Positions 57,175 through 64,000 of a DNA stretch of 64,000 nucleotides are shown here, in pieces (position 1 is the first letter of the stretch; each line of letters starts with the position of its first letter). Source of the DNA: JARRKC01 sp037388505 (GTDB lineage Bacteria > Acidobacteriota > UBA6911 > RPQK01 > JAPXNP01); contig JARRKC010000009.1 in NCBI GenBank assembly GCA_037388505.1, positions 1-64,000 of the forward strand, read 5' to 3'. The position numbers and the translations under genes were made by a program. The notes beneath the pieces are model-generated. The model worked only from the letters and a program-made list of their open reading frames with translations. It had not been told where the DNA came from and searched no databases.

Positions 57175-58032
57175 ATGCTCGAATTCCCGTTCACTCCCGA
57201 CACCGAGAAGTCACGGAAGCACCGTCTACAGGGCCGGGCGTGGAGCCGCCTGGTCACACTCCTCTGGTTGGCTGGGATGGTCCTTCTTCTCCAGGCCTGC
57301 GGGAAGCGACCGCCTCCGGTGCCGTCTCCTACCGCCCCCGGGGCGGCCGAGGGGAGACCGACATCGGGACCTGCGGACAGAAACGTGCCGGCACCTGAAC
57401 TGACGCTGCGAATCGAGCCGCCGGTCATCCATCCGGGTGAGTCTGCGCTCCTGAGCTGGGAGAGCAGCAACGCCGATCGTGTCGTGATCGAGCCGGCCAT
57501 TGGAACCGTCGAGCCTTCCGGGCGCATCAAGTTTTTCCCCGACGCTACGACAACGTACACGGCCAAAGCCGAGGGACCCGGTGGTGGCATCAGTCGGAGC
57601 GTGACTGTGGAGGTGAGGAGCGGCGCCCCGGACATCAATGTCGATCAGGAAGATATTCGTGGCCTGTCTTTGAAAGATCAGTTTGCGGCGATGGTGAAGC
57701 CGATCTTCTTCGACTTCGACAGTGCGACTCTGAGCGATGAGGCGAGGCTCACGCTGGATGGGAACATCCGCTGGCTTGAACGACCCGCGAATCGAACGCT
57801 GCACGTGCTGCTCGAAGGACACTGTGATGAGCGGGGAACCGAGGAGTACAACCTGGCTCTTGGCGATGAGCGGGCTGCCGTCGTTCGCGACTACCTTGTG
57901 GCTCACGGCATGGAGGCATCGCGGGTCGCGGTCGTCTCCCTGGGCGAGGAACGACCCTTCGATACACGGCACACCGAGGAAGGGTATGCCCTCAACCGCC
58001 GAACGCAGTTCGTCCTGATGGGAGAAGAGTAA
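57175..58032 (+). CDS. pal: Pal/OmpA-type lipoprotein with an Ig-like insert
   Basis: A 285-residue lipoprotein. The lipobox is MVLLLQACGK (Cys about residue 42), followed by a Pro-rich linker. Residues ~75-145 form an Ig-like beta domain (LRIEPPVIHPGESALLSWES, then SGRIKFFPDATTTYTAKAE). The OmpA C-terminal domain (about 160-285) has IFFDFDSATLSDEA, LLEGHCDERGTEEYNLALGD and RAAVVRDYLVAHG. It binds peptidoglycan and anchors the outer membrane. The Ig-like domain is not part of standard Pal. No tolB or ybgF is beside it. The next gene overlaps its stop. Confidence 0.85.
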   Translation: MLEFPFTPDTEKSRKHRLQGRAWSRLVTLLWLAGMVLLLQACGKRPPPVPSPTAPGAAEGRPTSGPADRNVPAPELTLRIEPPVIHPGESALLSWESSNADRVVIEPAIGTVEPSGRIKFFPDATTTYTAKAEGPGGGISRSVTVEVRSGAPDINVDQEDIRGLSLKDQFAAMVKPIFFDFDSATLSDEARLTLDGNIRWLERPANRTLHVLLEGHCDERGTEEYNLALGDERAAVVRDYLVAHGMEASRVAVVSLGEERPFDTRHTEEGYALNRRTQFVLMGEE

Positions 58033-58529
58033 TGCGCTGGGGACCTGGTCGGAAAACGGGTGCGCGAACCTGGCAGTACTGGGCCCTCCTTTGGACTCTG
58101 TTTCTGCTGCCGGCTTCGATAACCTCCTGTCAGAAATCGGAAGAAACCCAGGGGGAACTGACGGGCATACTCCACAAGGGGGATCCCGAGTTCGACCGTT
58201 ACCGCTCCCACGTCGAGCTCAAAGAGACCAAGATGAAGATGGGGCTCAACTTCAACAAGAAGCGGATCGTCATGCTGTCCGGCGTGATCGACAACACCGG
58301 CGATCGAACCATCGACGTCGTGCAGGTCAAAGTGTCTTTCTACAATTACGAAAAGCTCGTGACGGAGCAGATCCATACGCCGCTCAGACCCGGCCCTTAC
58401 ACTCCCCCCATCAAGCCATTGAGCCAGTGGGCCTTTTCCTTCTACATCGAGGACATCCCCAAAGGCTGGGGCGCAAGCCATGCCGAAATGACCCTCTACG
58501 GATTCCGCTTCGTGAATCCCAACGAATGA
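58032..58529 (+). CDS. Putative lipoprotein with an FxLYD-like beta domain
   Basis: A 165-residue exported protein. The hydrophobic leader YWALLWTLFLLPASITSCQ ends in a lipobox-like Cys. The mature part includes NKKRIVMLSGVIDNTGDRTI, then DVVQVKVSFYNYEKLVTEQI, then PIKPLSQWAFSFYIEDIPKG, a pattern like that of FxLYD-type beta-sandwich proteins. Function unknown. It overlaps the Pal stop by 1 bp (TAATG), so it is co-translated. Confidence 0.7.
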   Translation: MRWGPGRKTGARTWQYWALLWTLFLLPASITSCQKSEETQGELTGILHKGDPEFDRYRSHVELKETKMKMGLNFNKKRIVMLSGVIDNTGDRTIDVVQVKVSFYNYEKLVTEQIHTPLRPGPYTPPIKPLSQWAFSFYIEDIPKGWGASHAEMTLYGFRFVNPNE

Positions 58530-58542
58530 CGCCATTCGGAAG

Positions 58543-58647
58543 GGACCAAGTCCCAAGGGGAGCCAAATCCCAGGCTGCAATCCGGTTTGGAGCCCCTGCA
58601 AATCCGTGCGTTCCGAATCTGGGAATTGGCGCCTCGGGGCTTGGTTC
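58543..58647. repeat. Long imperfect inverted repeat between convergent genes
   Basis: Arms 58543-58573 and 58619-58647 are imperfect reverse complements: GGACCAAGTCCCAAGGGG and GCCAAATCCCAG against CTGGGAATTGGC and CTCGGGGCTTGG. It could form a ~28 bp stem with mismatches. Lying between converging genes, it may serve as a bidirectional terminator, though no T-tract follows. Confidence 0.55.
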
Positions 58648-58662
58648 TTGCCGCTGGGCAGT

Positions 58663-60612
58663 CTATCCAACTTTTATGCAGACGACCGTGATGTCGTCCG
58701 CCTGGTCCGCGTCGCCGGTCCATTCGAAAACCTGGTCGAGCAGCAGCTGCTGGATGTCGTCTGCCGTGAGGAAGAGGTTGTTGCGGATGATTTCCGTGAC
58801 CCGGTCGGTTCCGAACTGCTCTCCTTCGCTGTTGGCCGCTTCGACGACCCCGTCGGTGAAGTAGAGCAGCAGATCCCCGGGTCGAAGCGTGACCTCCCCG
58901 GCCTCGAAATCCCAATTCTCGAACAGCCCCACGACGGTCCCGCCTATCGTCAGTCCGCTGACCCGTCCCTCGGAGAAGAGCAGCGGCGGATGATGACCCG
59001 CGTTGCAGTAGGAGAGCCGCATCTTCTCGGCATCGAAATGGCTGAGTACGAGCGTTGAATAGGATTCCGGCGAGGAACGCCGATAGAGCTGTCGGTTCAC
59101 GCTCCGTACGACCTGGGAGATTCGGGCGCGTGGATCACCGTTCAGCTCGCCCAGTCCGCTACGGATCGTCGCCTGAAGACTGGCCATCAGCAATGCCGCG
59201 GAAATCCCCTTACCGCTGATGTCGCCGACGACAATGTCCAGATGTCCGGACCCGTGAGCGAGAAAGTCGTAATAGTCGCCGCTGACCTGACGTGCCGGGC
59301 TGCAGCTCGCTGCAATCTGCAGAGGCGAAAGGGCCGGGACTTGCTGCGGAAAGAGCTGGATTTGCACCTCCTTGGCGATTTCCAGTTCCTTCTCGATTGA
59401 TTCTCGCTTCGCGATTTCTCCCATCAGCTGAACGATGCTCGTCGACATCTCGTTCAGTGACTCGGCGACGTTGTCGAGCTGGTCCTTGCGCCGCGAAGGG
59501 ATCCGCACGCTGAAGTCTCCGGCCTGGATGCTCAAGACCGCCGAATAGATGTCGTGGATGGACTGCGTGATCCCGCGGGCGATCGCGACGCCTATGACGA
59601 GGGAGATGAATTCCACCGCTACGAAAAGGACACCGAGCAACACCAAGAGCACGATGAGGGGCCCCGTACCCTGGTCGAAGAAGTAGTCGAGGAGCGTTCG
59701 AAGTGGAACCGAGAGCGCGATGGACCAAAGTTCGTCCGCCTGCCCGGTGTCCCACGCGATCGGCTTGAACGGGTTTGCCCAATGGATCGAAAACCCCTGT
59801 TGGGCGTCGCCGAGGCTGGCATAAGCCTGCTGGAACGAAGGGTTTTCCCGAGGAGCACGGGTCAGGAGGACCTCCAGTGAAGTACGCCGCTTCAGGTAGT
59901 CGATCGTCCGCTGATCGAAGGGCAATTGGATGATCAACCGCGTGCGGCTATCCAAGTCGACTACGTCTGTGAAACTGACCTTTTGGTCGTCCCTGGTGAA
60001 ACCGGAGTATCCGTCGCGAACCCACGCCGGCATGGGGGGAGGAAGGGGAGGCGAGTTGTCCGGATCCACGACGGTGTCGATCCAACGATAGTCCCCCGAT
60101 CCGTGCTGGGTACGGTAGATCAGGAACGCCGCATGCCGCAAACCGAAGGGAAGGCCTCGGAGGCCGTCCTCAGCGGCGCTTCGGGCGGCAGCCACCGAGT
60201 GATCGCCCGGCCGCAGATAGTCGAGCAGAGCCGTCCGGCCGGCCGTGTCCAGGGTCTCTGTGATCACGCCCAGTTCATGTTCCAGGTAGAATCCGCTGAC
60301 CTGTTTGAGGATGATGATGAGAACCGTCGATGCGATAATCAGAAGGATGATCAGGGGAATGATTCCGACGAAGGCGAAAGAAACGATGATCTTGTTGCGG
60401 ACTTTCCACAGGAGCCGTCTTTTGCCCCACCGAAATGCCCGAAAGCCGTAGTACGCCGCGGAAACGAGCAGGGCGAAAGCCCCAATGTCCTCGAGGGCCC
60501 CGAGGATGTTCCCCGGCAGGAACGTTGCAGCCGCGAGTCCCACGAGATAGACGGCCGCCGCTACGATCGTGTAGCCGGCCATCTTGGGGAGAGCAGAGTT
60601 CGACGATGTCAC
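58663..60612 (-). CDS. Membrane SpoIIE-type phosphatase with HAMP domain
   Basis: A 649-residue sensor phosphatase. N-terminal membrane helices (YTIVAAAVYLVGLAAATFLP and IGAFALLVSAAYYGFRAF, then FVGIIPLIILLIIASTVLII) precede an extracytoplasmic domain (about 105-340). A last helix (LIVLLVLLGVLFVAVEFISL) leads to HAMP (ARGITQSIHDIYSAVLSIQA), a coiled coil and PP2C/SpoIIE (SGDYYDFL, DISGKGISAALL, DQADDITVV). It would convert an outside signal into dephosphorylation of a partner-switching protein. GTG 60612 follows AGGAAGG, while ATG 60582 lacks a site. Confidence 0.9.
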   Translation of the reverse strand: MTSSNSALPKMAGYTIVAAAVYLVGLAAATFLPGNILGALEDIGAFALLVSAAYYGFRAFRWGKRRLLWKVRNKIIVSFAFVGIIPLIILLIIASTVLIIILKQVSGFYLEHELGVITETLDTAGRTALLDYLRPGDHSVAAARSAAEDGLRGLPFGLRHAAFLIYRTQHGSGDYRWIDTVVDPDNSPPLPPPMPAWVRDGYSGFTRDDQKVSFTDVVDLDSRTRLIIQLPFDQRTIDYLKRRTSLEVLLTRAPRENPSFQQAYASLGDAQQGFSIHWANPFKPIAWDTGQADELWSIALSVPLRTLLDYFFDQGTGPLIVLLVLLGVLFVAVEFISLVIGVAIARGITQSIHDIYSAVLSIQAGDFSVRIPSRRKDQLDNVAESLNEMSTSIVQLMGEIAKRESIEKELEIAKEVQIQLFPQQVPALSPLQIAASCSPARQVSGDYYDFLAHGSGHLDIVVGDISGKGISAALLMASLQATIRSGLGELNGDPRARISQVVRSVNRQLYRRSSPESYSTLVLSHFDAEKMRLSYCNAGHHPPLLFSEGRVSGLTIGGTVVGLFENWDFEAGEVTLRPGDLLLYFTDGVVEAANSEGEQFGTDRVTEIIRNNLFLTADDIQQLLLDQVFEWTGDADQADDITVVCIKVG

Positions 60613-60713
60613 GACCCGCCTTCCTGGCGAAGATTTGAATCCGCCACCGGAACGAATATTATACCGGAGAGCAGGGACCCCACCTCGGCCGGTTTCCGAA
60701 GGCACATTTTCTG

Positions 60714-61622
60714 ATGATCGAGCGAGCAGTTCTCATGATCTTCCTGGATGGGGTCGGGATCGGGAAGGATGATCCCGAGATCAACCCTTTCGCCCGAATC
60801 GACGCCCGCATCTTCAACGAATTCGAGGACCGAAACGGCAGACTGCCCGGGCAGGGTGTCTGTCTTCGGACCGATGCCTGCCTCGGCGTCGAGGGGTTGC
60901 CGCAGAGCGCGACGGGCCAGGTCACGCTTTTCACCGGAGAGAACGCCGCACGGTACCTCGGCTACCACCTGCAGGGCTTTCCGAACCGAGCCCTCAAGGA
61001 CCGCCTCCGGGCAGAGAGCATTTTCAGACGTGTCCGCTCTCTGGGCGGCGAAGTGGTCTTCGCCAATGCATATACGCCACGCTATCTCGAAAGAAAGCGA
61101 AGTTGGGTTTCCGCGACGACGGCGATGTGCGAATCGGCCGGAGTGCCGCTCCGGACCGTTTCCGACGTCGCTGCTGGTCGCGCTGTCTACTTCGACCCGA
61201 CCAACGCGCGCCTGATCAGGAACGGTTTCGACGTGCCGGTCCGCACCGTCGAGCAGTCCGCTGAAGTCCTCGTCTCACTCACACGGGCCTCCAATCTGTG
61301 CCTCTATGAGTACTTCCTGACGGACCGGGCGGGCCATCGGGGCACCCTGGAGGAAGCCGCCGAAGTTGCCGACGAGGCCGATCGCCTGGTTTCAGCGGCC
61401 GTTGAGCTCATCGATTTGACTCGATCCTCTCTGCTGGTCTGCAGCGACCACGGAAACCTGGAGGACAAGACCACGCGTCTGCACACCCGAAATCCCGTGC
61501 CGACTCTGGTGTGGGGAGAACTCTGCAACTTCCTTCCTGCAACACCGACACTTCAGGATATTGCGCCTGCGCTCAAGGGATACCTGGGGGATGATCTGGG
61601 ATTGGGAGATTTAGAGGATTAG
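60714..61622 (+). CDS. iPGM-like alkaline-phosphatase-superfamily metalloenzyme
   Basis: A 302-residue member of the alkaline phosphatase superfamily. Metal/nucleophile motifs: MIFLDGVGIGKDDPE, then QSATGQVTLFTGENAA with the presumed Ser/Thr nucleophile, then DRAGHRG, LVCSDHGNLED and LHTRNPVPTLVW. It resembles the metalloenzyme domain of cofactor-independent phosphoglycerate mutase and phosphopentomutase, but is much shorter than iPGM, so its reaction is open. The last residues (LGDDLGLGDLED) look to be encoded by the neighbouring repeat array. Confidence 0.85.
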   Translation: MIERAVLMIFLDGVGIGKDDPEINPFARIDARIFNEFEDRNGRLPGQGVCLRTDACLGVEGLPQSATGQVTLFTGENAARYLGYHLQGFPNRALKDRLRAESIFRRVRSLGGEVVFANAYTPRYLERKRSWVSATTAMCESAGVPLRTVSDVAAGRAVYFDPTNARLIRNGFDVPVRTVEQSAEVLVSLTRASNLCLYEYFLTDRAGHRGTLEEAAEVADEADRLVSAAVELIDLTRSSLLVCSDHGNLEDKTTRLHTRNPVPTLVWGELCNFLPATPTLQDIAPALKGYLGDDLGLGDLED

Positions 61623-61808
61623 GGATTAAGGGATTTGGGGATTTGGGGATTTGGGGATTGAGGGGCAGTTGGGATTCGAGGATTGGAATACCGGGTACCA
61701 GGACAGAGATTTGCGATCTGGTCGAGAAAGGCTGCGGTCGAGCCGCACTCTCCCGTCTTCCCAATCCCCCAATCCTTCAATCCCTTAATCCCCCAATCCC
61801 TTAATCTC
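61605..61808. repeat. Paired G-rich and C-rich octamer arrays forming an inverted repeat
   Basis: Left arm 61605-61665 is built of GGATT(A/T)GG-like octamers, with four G4 runs at 61636-61665. Right arm 61757-61808 is the C-rich counterpart (CAATCCCC, AATCCCTT units). The arms are mutually complementary over about 45 bases and ~90 bp apart. The array begins inside the end of the metalloenzyme gene and ends at the stop of the convergent SplB-like gene. Confidence 0.8.
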
Positions 61809-62910
61809 AAATGTTCGTCAGCCAGTCTCCCAGTTCGCGGTTGTCCCGAGGAACCTTACCGAAGACCTTCCGCCAGACTTCCGGCCTCTCCATACAGGCG
61901 TAGATCTTGACAGACGGGGCGCGCTCCTCGATGCAGTCGAGCAGGTGACGGTAGAGATCCACCCGGATCGGCTTGAAGTAGCGCAGCTTTCCGTCTTCGG
62001 CCGGGACCAGCTCACCCTGCGGAAGCCTGCTCTGAGGAAATCGCTCCTGCATCAATTCACGCTGGCCCGAAGGCATTCTCAGCGCGCCTAAAGAGATCCA
62101 GGCCACGGAATGGACAGGAACCGCCCGGAAGATCTGATCGACGACCTCGCGATACGCATCCTTCCAGCCCTCATGATGCACCATCGGGTCGAAATGAAAG
62201 GCCACCGGATAGCCGGCTTCGGCACAGCGCGACGCCGCCGACAGCCGCTCTTCCAGGCTGGAGGTCTTGAGTTCCTCGCCCCGTTGAATCGCCGGAGGAT
62301 TGACGGACCACGCGACGACCGTACGTCTCCGGTGATCGAGGTCCAGGAGCTGATCGATGCAGTCCGTCTTCGTCTTGAGCTCGAGAAGGGCTCTGGATTG
62401 CCGGGCGAAGAACTCGACCAGAAATCGGCTGTACCCGGTCAGCGGATCCAGGGCCAGGCTATCGGACAGTTCTCCCGTCCCCACGCGGAACCTTCGGTCG
62501 GGTTCGGCCTCAAAGGCGAGTTCGAGCTCGCGCAGCAGATCCCCAACGTTGGTATACACGATCAAGTACGGAAACGTCAGGTACGACTGGAGAAAGCAGT
62601 ACGTGCACTCCAGGTGACAGTTGGTCGCAAAGTTGATGACAAAGTAGTCGCAGCAGACATTGCGCGTCCCGGTCCGGGAGTTCTGGCCCTGGCAGGAGCG
62701 AAAGAAGCGTCCTTTCTGGCGTGCCAGAAGCAGTGACCGTTTCGCTCGAGCGATGCTGAGATCGGAGTGTTTGAGCTCCTCGACCTTAGCCTCGGCCGAT
62801 TCAATGATTTCCACAGGTGTATCAGGCAGACTGCGTAGTACGTTCCGGGCGATCGGACTGTCCTCGCAGCCGGCTTCCAGCAGAACCTTCTCAGGATGGT
62901 AGGGAATCAT
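61807..62910 (-). CDS. Spore-photoproduct-lyase-like radical SAM protein
   Basis: A 367-residue radical SAM enzyme of the SplB type. The iron-sulfur CxxxCxxC is in NCHLECTYCFLQSYL near residue 106, with FATNCHLECTYC. Other SplB-like parts are RFFRSCQGQNSRTGTRNVCC, then GELSDSLALDPLTGYSRFLV and HFDPMVHHEGW. SplB repairs the spore photoproduct in endospores, but this cell shows no sign of sporulation. A C-terminal Cys (IYACMERPEVWRKVFG) recalls the family's end. ATG 62910. It is followed in the same direction by nothing nearer than the repeat. It shares direction with the ParB-like gene upstream, with 109 bp between. Confidence 0.85.
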   Translation of the reverse strand: MIPYHPEKVLLEAGCEDSPIARNVLRSLPDTPVEIIESAEAKVEELKHSDLSIARAKRSLLLARQKGRFFRSCQGQNSRTGTRNVCCDYFVINFATNCHLECTYCFLQSYLTFPYLIVYTNVGDLLRELELAFEAEPDRRFRVGTGELSDSLALDPLTGYSRFLVEFFARQSRALLELKTKTDCIDQLLDLDHRRRTVVAWSVNPPAIQRGEELKTSSLEERLSAASRCAEAGYPVAFHFDPMVHHEGWKDAYREVVDQIFRAVPVHSVAWISLGALRMPSGQRELMQERFPQSRLPQGELVPAEDGKLRYFKPIRVDLYRHLLDCIEERAPSVKIYACMERPEVWRKVFGKVPRDNRELGDWLTNI

Positions 62911-63019
62911 TGCGGTGACTTCGTCAGTATACAGGGTGAGTTTCGTGGCTGTCGGCAGAGTGCAGCCCGATGACAAAATGACAAGCAAGGATGCCTATCC
63001 CACTCGCCACTTCGCCCGA

Positions 63020-63997
63020 TTACAGCAGATCGAAGAGCTTCTCCATCTCGTCGCGACTCGATGCCGACTCGAGCACCCCGACAAGGGAGCGAAGCTCCGA
63101 CGGCGATGAAACCCGCAGATGGATGTCGATATGGTCGCCCTCGAAATAGGGGGGCAAGAGAAGCTTGATCTTCGCTGGCAGGGAAAGGGCATGCTCGAGC
63201 GCTTCCGCTCGTTCTTCGTACTGGCTGAGCACCGGAAACCGTTGTTGCCGCAGCAGACCCCGAAACGCCCGGAAGCGGTCGGTAGGAGCCAGCTCTTCCC
63301 GCCGCTCGATCGCAGCGGCTCCACTCGACTCCCAGAGCTTCCGCACCGAGCATCCTTCCCGGCGACGCAGGTCCTCGAGGAGCGACAGGAGTTGTTTCTG
63401 CTTGTTGGTGCCCAATTGGTAACGGTTCACGACACCGATGAAGAATTCGGCATCCTCGTCATCCCATTCGCCGATGATCCGGGCCGATTGCAGAGTCAAG
63501 CGCCCTGAAATGGCGTGCTGAATGGTCTCCGGCATCCTGGCTAGAAATCGAAGCTGGTGGAGCTGATGCAGAGTCGCCGGCAGTCGGAGCAAAGGGAGGA
63601 TCTCAGAGGCAACACGGTCTTCGCCGTACTCGAATTCCCGCAGCATCCGAACGGCGACGCCGGCTCGTTCGCTCAGGTCCAAATCGGGATTCTGAGACAT
63701 GTTCTCGCAGACCGCGGAGAGAAACAGGCGATCCGGTTCGCCCTGGACCACCAGCGCGGGGATGTCCGGCAGTCCCAATTCCCGTGCAATCTGAAGGCGC
63801 CGGAACCCGCTGATGATACGGAAGTCGCCGGAGTCGCGTACTTCCAGGCGCAGAGGCGTTACGATTCCAGCGGCTGCAATCAGTTTCTGCAGAGATTCAC
63901 TGGTCAGATTCCAGGGCAGCCGGGTCTGATATTTCCCATCGCCGAAATCGATTCGGGACAGGGGTATCCCCTGGACTTCATGTGGCTTATATTGCAT
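63020..63997 (-). CDS. ParB/Spo0J-like protein
   Basis: A 325-residue protein with an N-terminal ParB/sulfiredoxin-type domain (about 10-100): IPLSRIDFGDGKYQTRLPWN, then ISGFRRLQIARELGLPDIPA, where the classical GERRxRA box II is GFRRLQIA, then ENMSQNPDLDLSERAGVAVR. An HTH-type region (VASEILPLLRLPATLHQLHQ) and a helical C-terminus follow. It may be a CTP-dependent DNA-binding clamp or a ParB-like protein used outside segregation, since no parA is visible. The start ATG is at the window edge (63995-63997) and a longer version cannot be excluded. Confidence 0.75.
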   Translation of the reverse strand: MQYKPHEVQGIPLSRIDFGDGKYQTRLPWNLTSESLQKLIAAAGIVTPLRLEVRDSGDFRIISGFRRLQIARELGLPDIPALVVQGEPDRLFLSAVCENMSQNPDLDLSERAGVAVRMLREFEYGEDRVASEILPLLRLPATLHQLHQLRFLARMPETIQHAISGRLTLQSARIIGEWDDEDAEFFIGVVNRYQLGTNKQKQLLSLLEDLRRREGCSVRKLWESSGAAAIERREELAPTDRFRAFRGLLRQQRFPVLSQYEERAEALEHALSLPAKIKLLLPPYFEGDHIDIHLRVSSPSELRSLVGVLESASSRDEMEKLFDLL

Positions 63998-64000
63998 ATG

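Overview
The window is 64 kb of GC-rich (roughly 60 %), densely packed bacterial chromosome. Gram-negative architecture is clear from a Pal-type lipoprotein, a TonB C-terminal-domain protein, lipoproteins and many signal peptides. Large secreted BNR/VPS10-type propellers, S9, M20 and M16 peptidases, FHA/SpoIIE phosphatases and an ActF/NrfD-like protein suggest Acidobacteriota or a close relative. This assignment is inference from gene content, not from a marker tree. No plasmid, prophage, CRISPR array or insertion sequence was seen.

Layout. 1-3.1 kb is a worn accessory patch on the minus strand: a TonB-domain secreted protein cut by the window edge, a frameshifted DUF2251-like gene with a nuclease-like tail fragment, a secreted beta-propeller, a HicAB toxin-antitoxin pair and tRNA-Leu(TAA). 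3.2-6.9 kb holds a glycogen-debranching-type enzyme and a convergent C69 dipeptidase. 7.2-13.5 kb is a compatible-solute locus: MarR/EctR-like regulator, small membrane protein, asparagine-synthase-type amidotransferase, mannosyl-3-phosphoglycerate synthase, sodium/solute symporter and mannosyl-3-phosphoglycerate phosphatase. 13.7-14.3 kb is a Phd/VapC-type toxin-antitoxin pair. 14.4-27.1 kb holds secreted propeller and peptidase genes interleaved with a signalling group (Ser/Thr kinase, SPFH protein, ribbon-helix-helix protein, FHA-GAF-SpoIIE phosphatase).

27.5-36 kb carries trmL, ftcD, an orphan quinol-oxidoreductase-like membrane protein, a CorC-type protein, several unknown secreted or cytosolic proteins and comF. 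35.7-42.3 kb is a housekeeping block on the minus strand: a DksA-like protein, rlmH, rsfS, nadD, obgE, rpmA, rplU, then the K+ uptake pair trkH/trkA. 42.3-46.2 kb has a GNAT enzyme, an aldo/keto reductase and a ClpX-like unfoldase. 46.4-53.2 kb is the rimP-nusA-infB-ylxP-nrnA-truB translation operon, without an rbfA gene. 53.3-58.5 kb has three M16-type proteins, Pal and a lipoprotein. 58.7-64 kb has a membrane SpoIIE phosphatase, an iPGM-like metalloenzyme, an SplB-like radical SAM protein and a ParB-like protein.

The most interesting unit is the mannosylglycerate locus. MpgS and MpgP make mannosylglycerate in two steps. The tightly coupled glutamine amidotransferase offers a route to its amide, mannosylglyceramide, and the symporter could recover or import solutes. 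A second theme is that intergenic spaces hold G-rich tandem arrays, some beginning at or inside stop codons, together with long inverted repeats.
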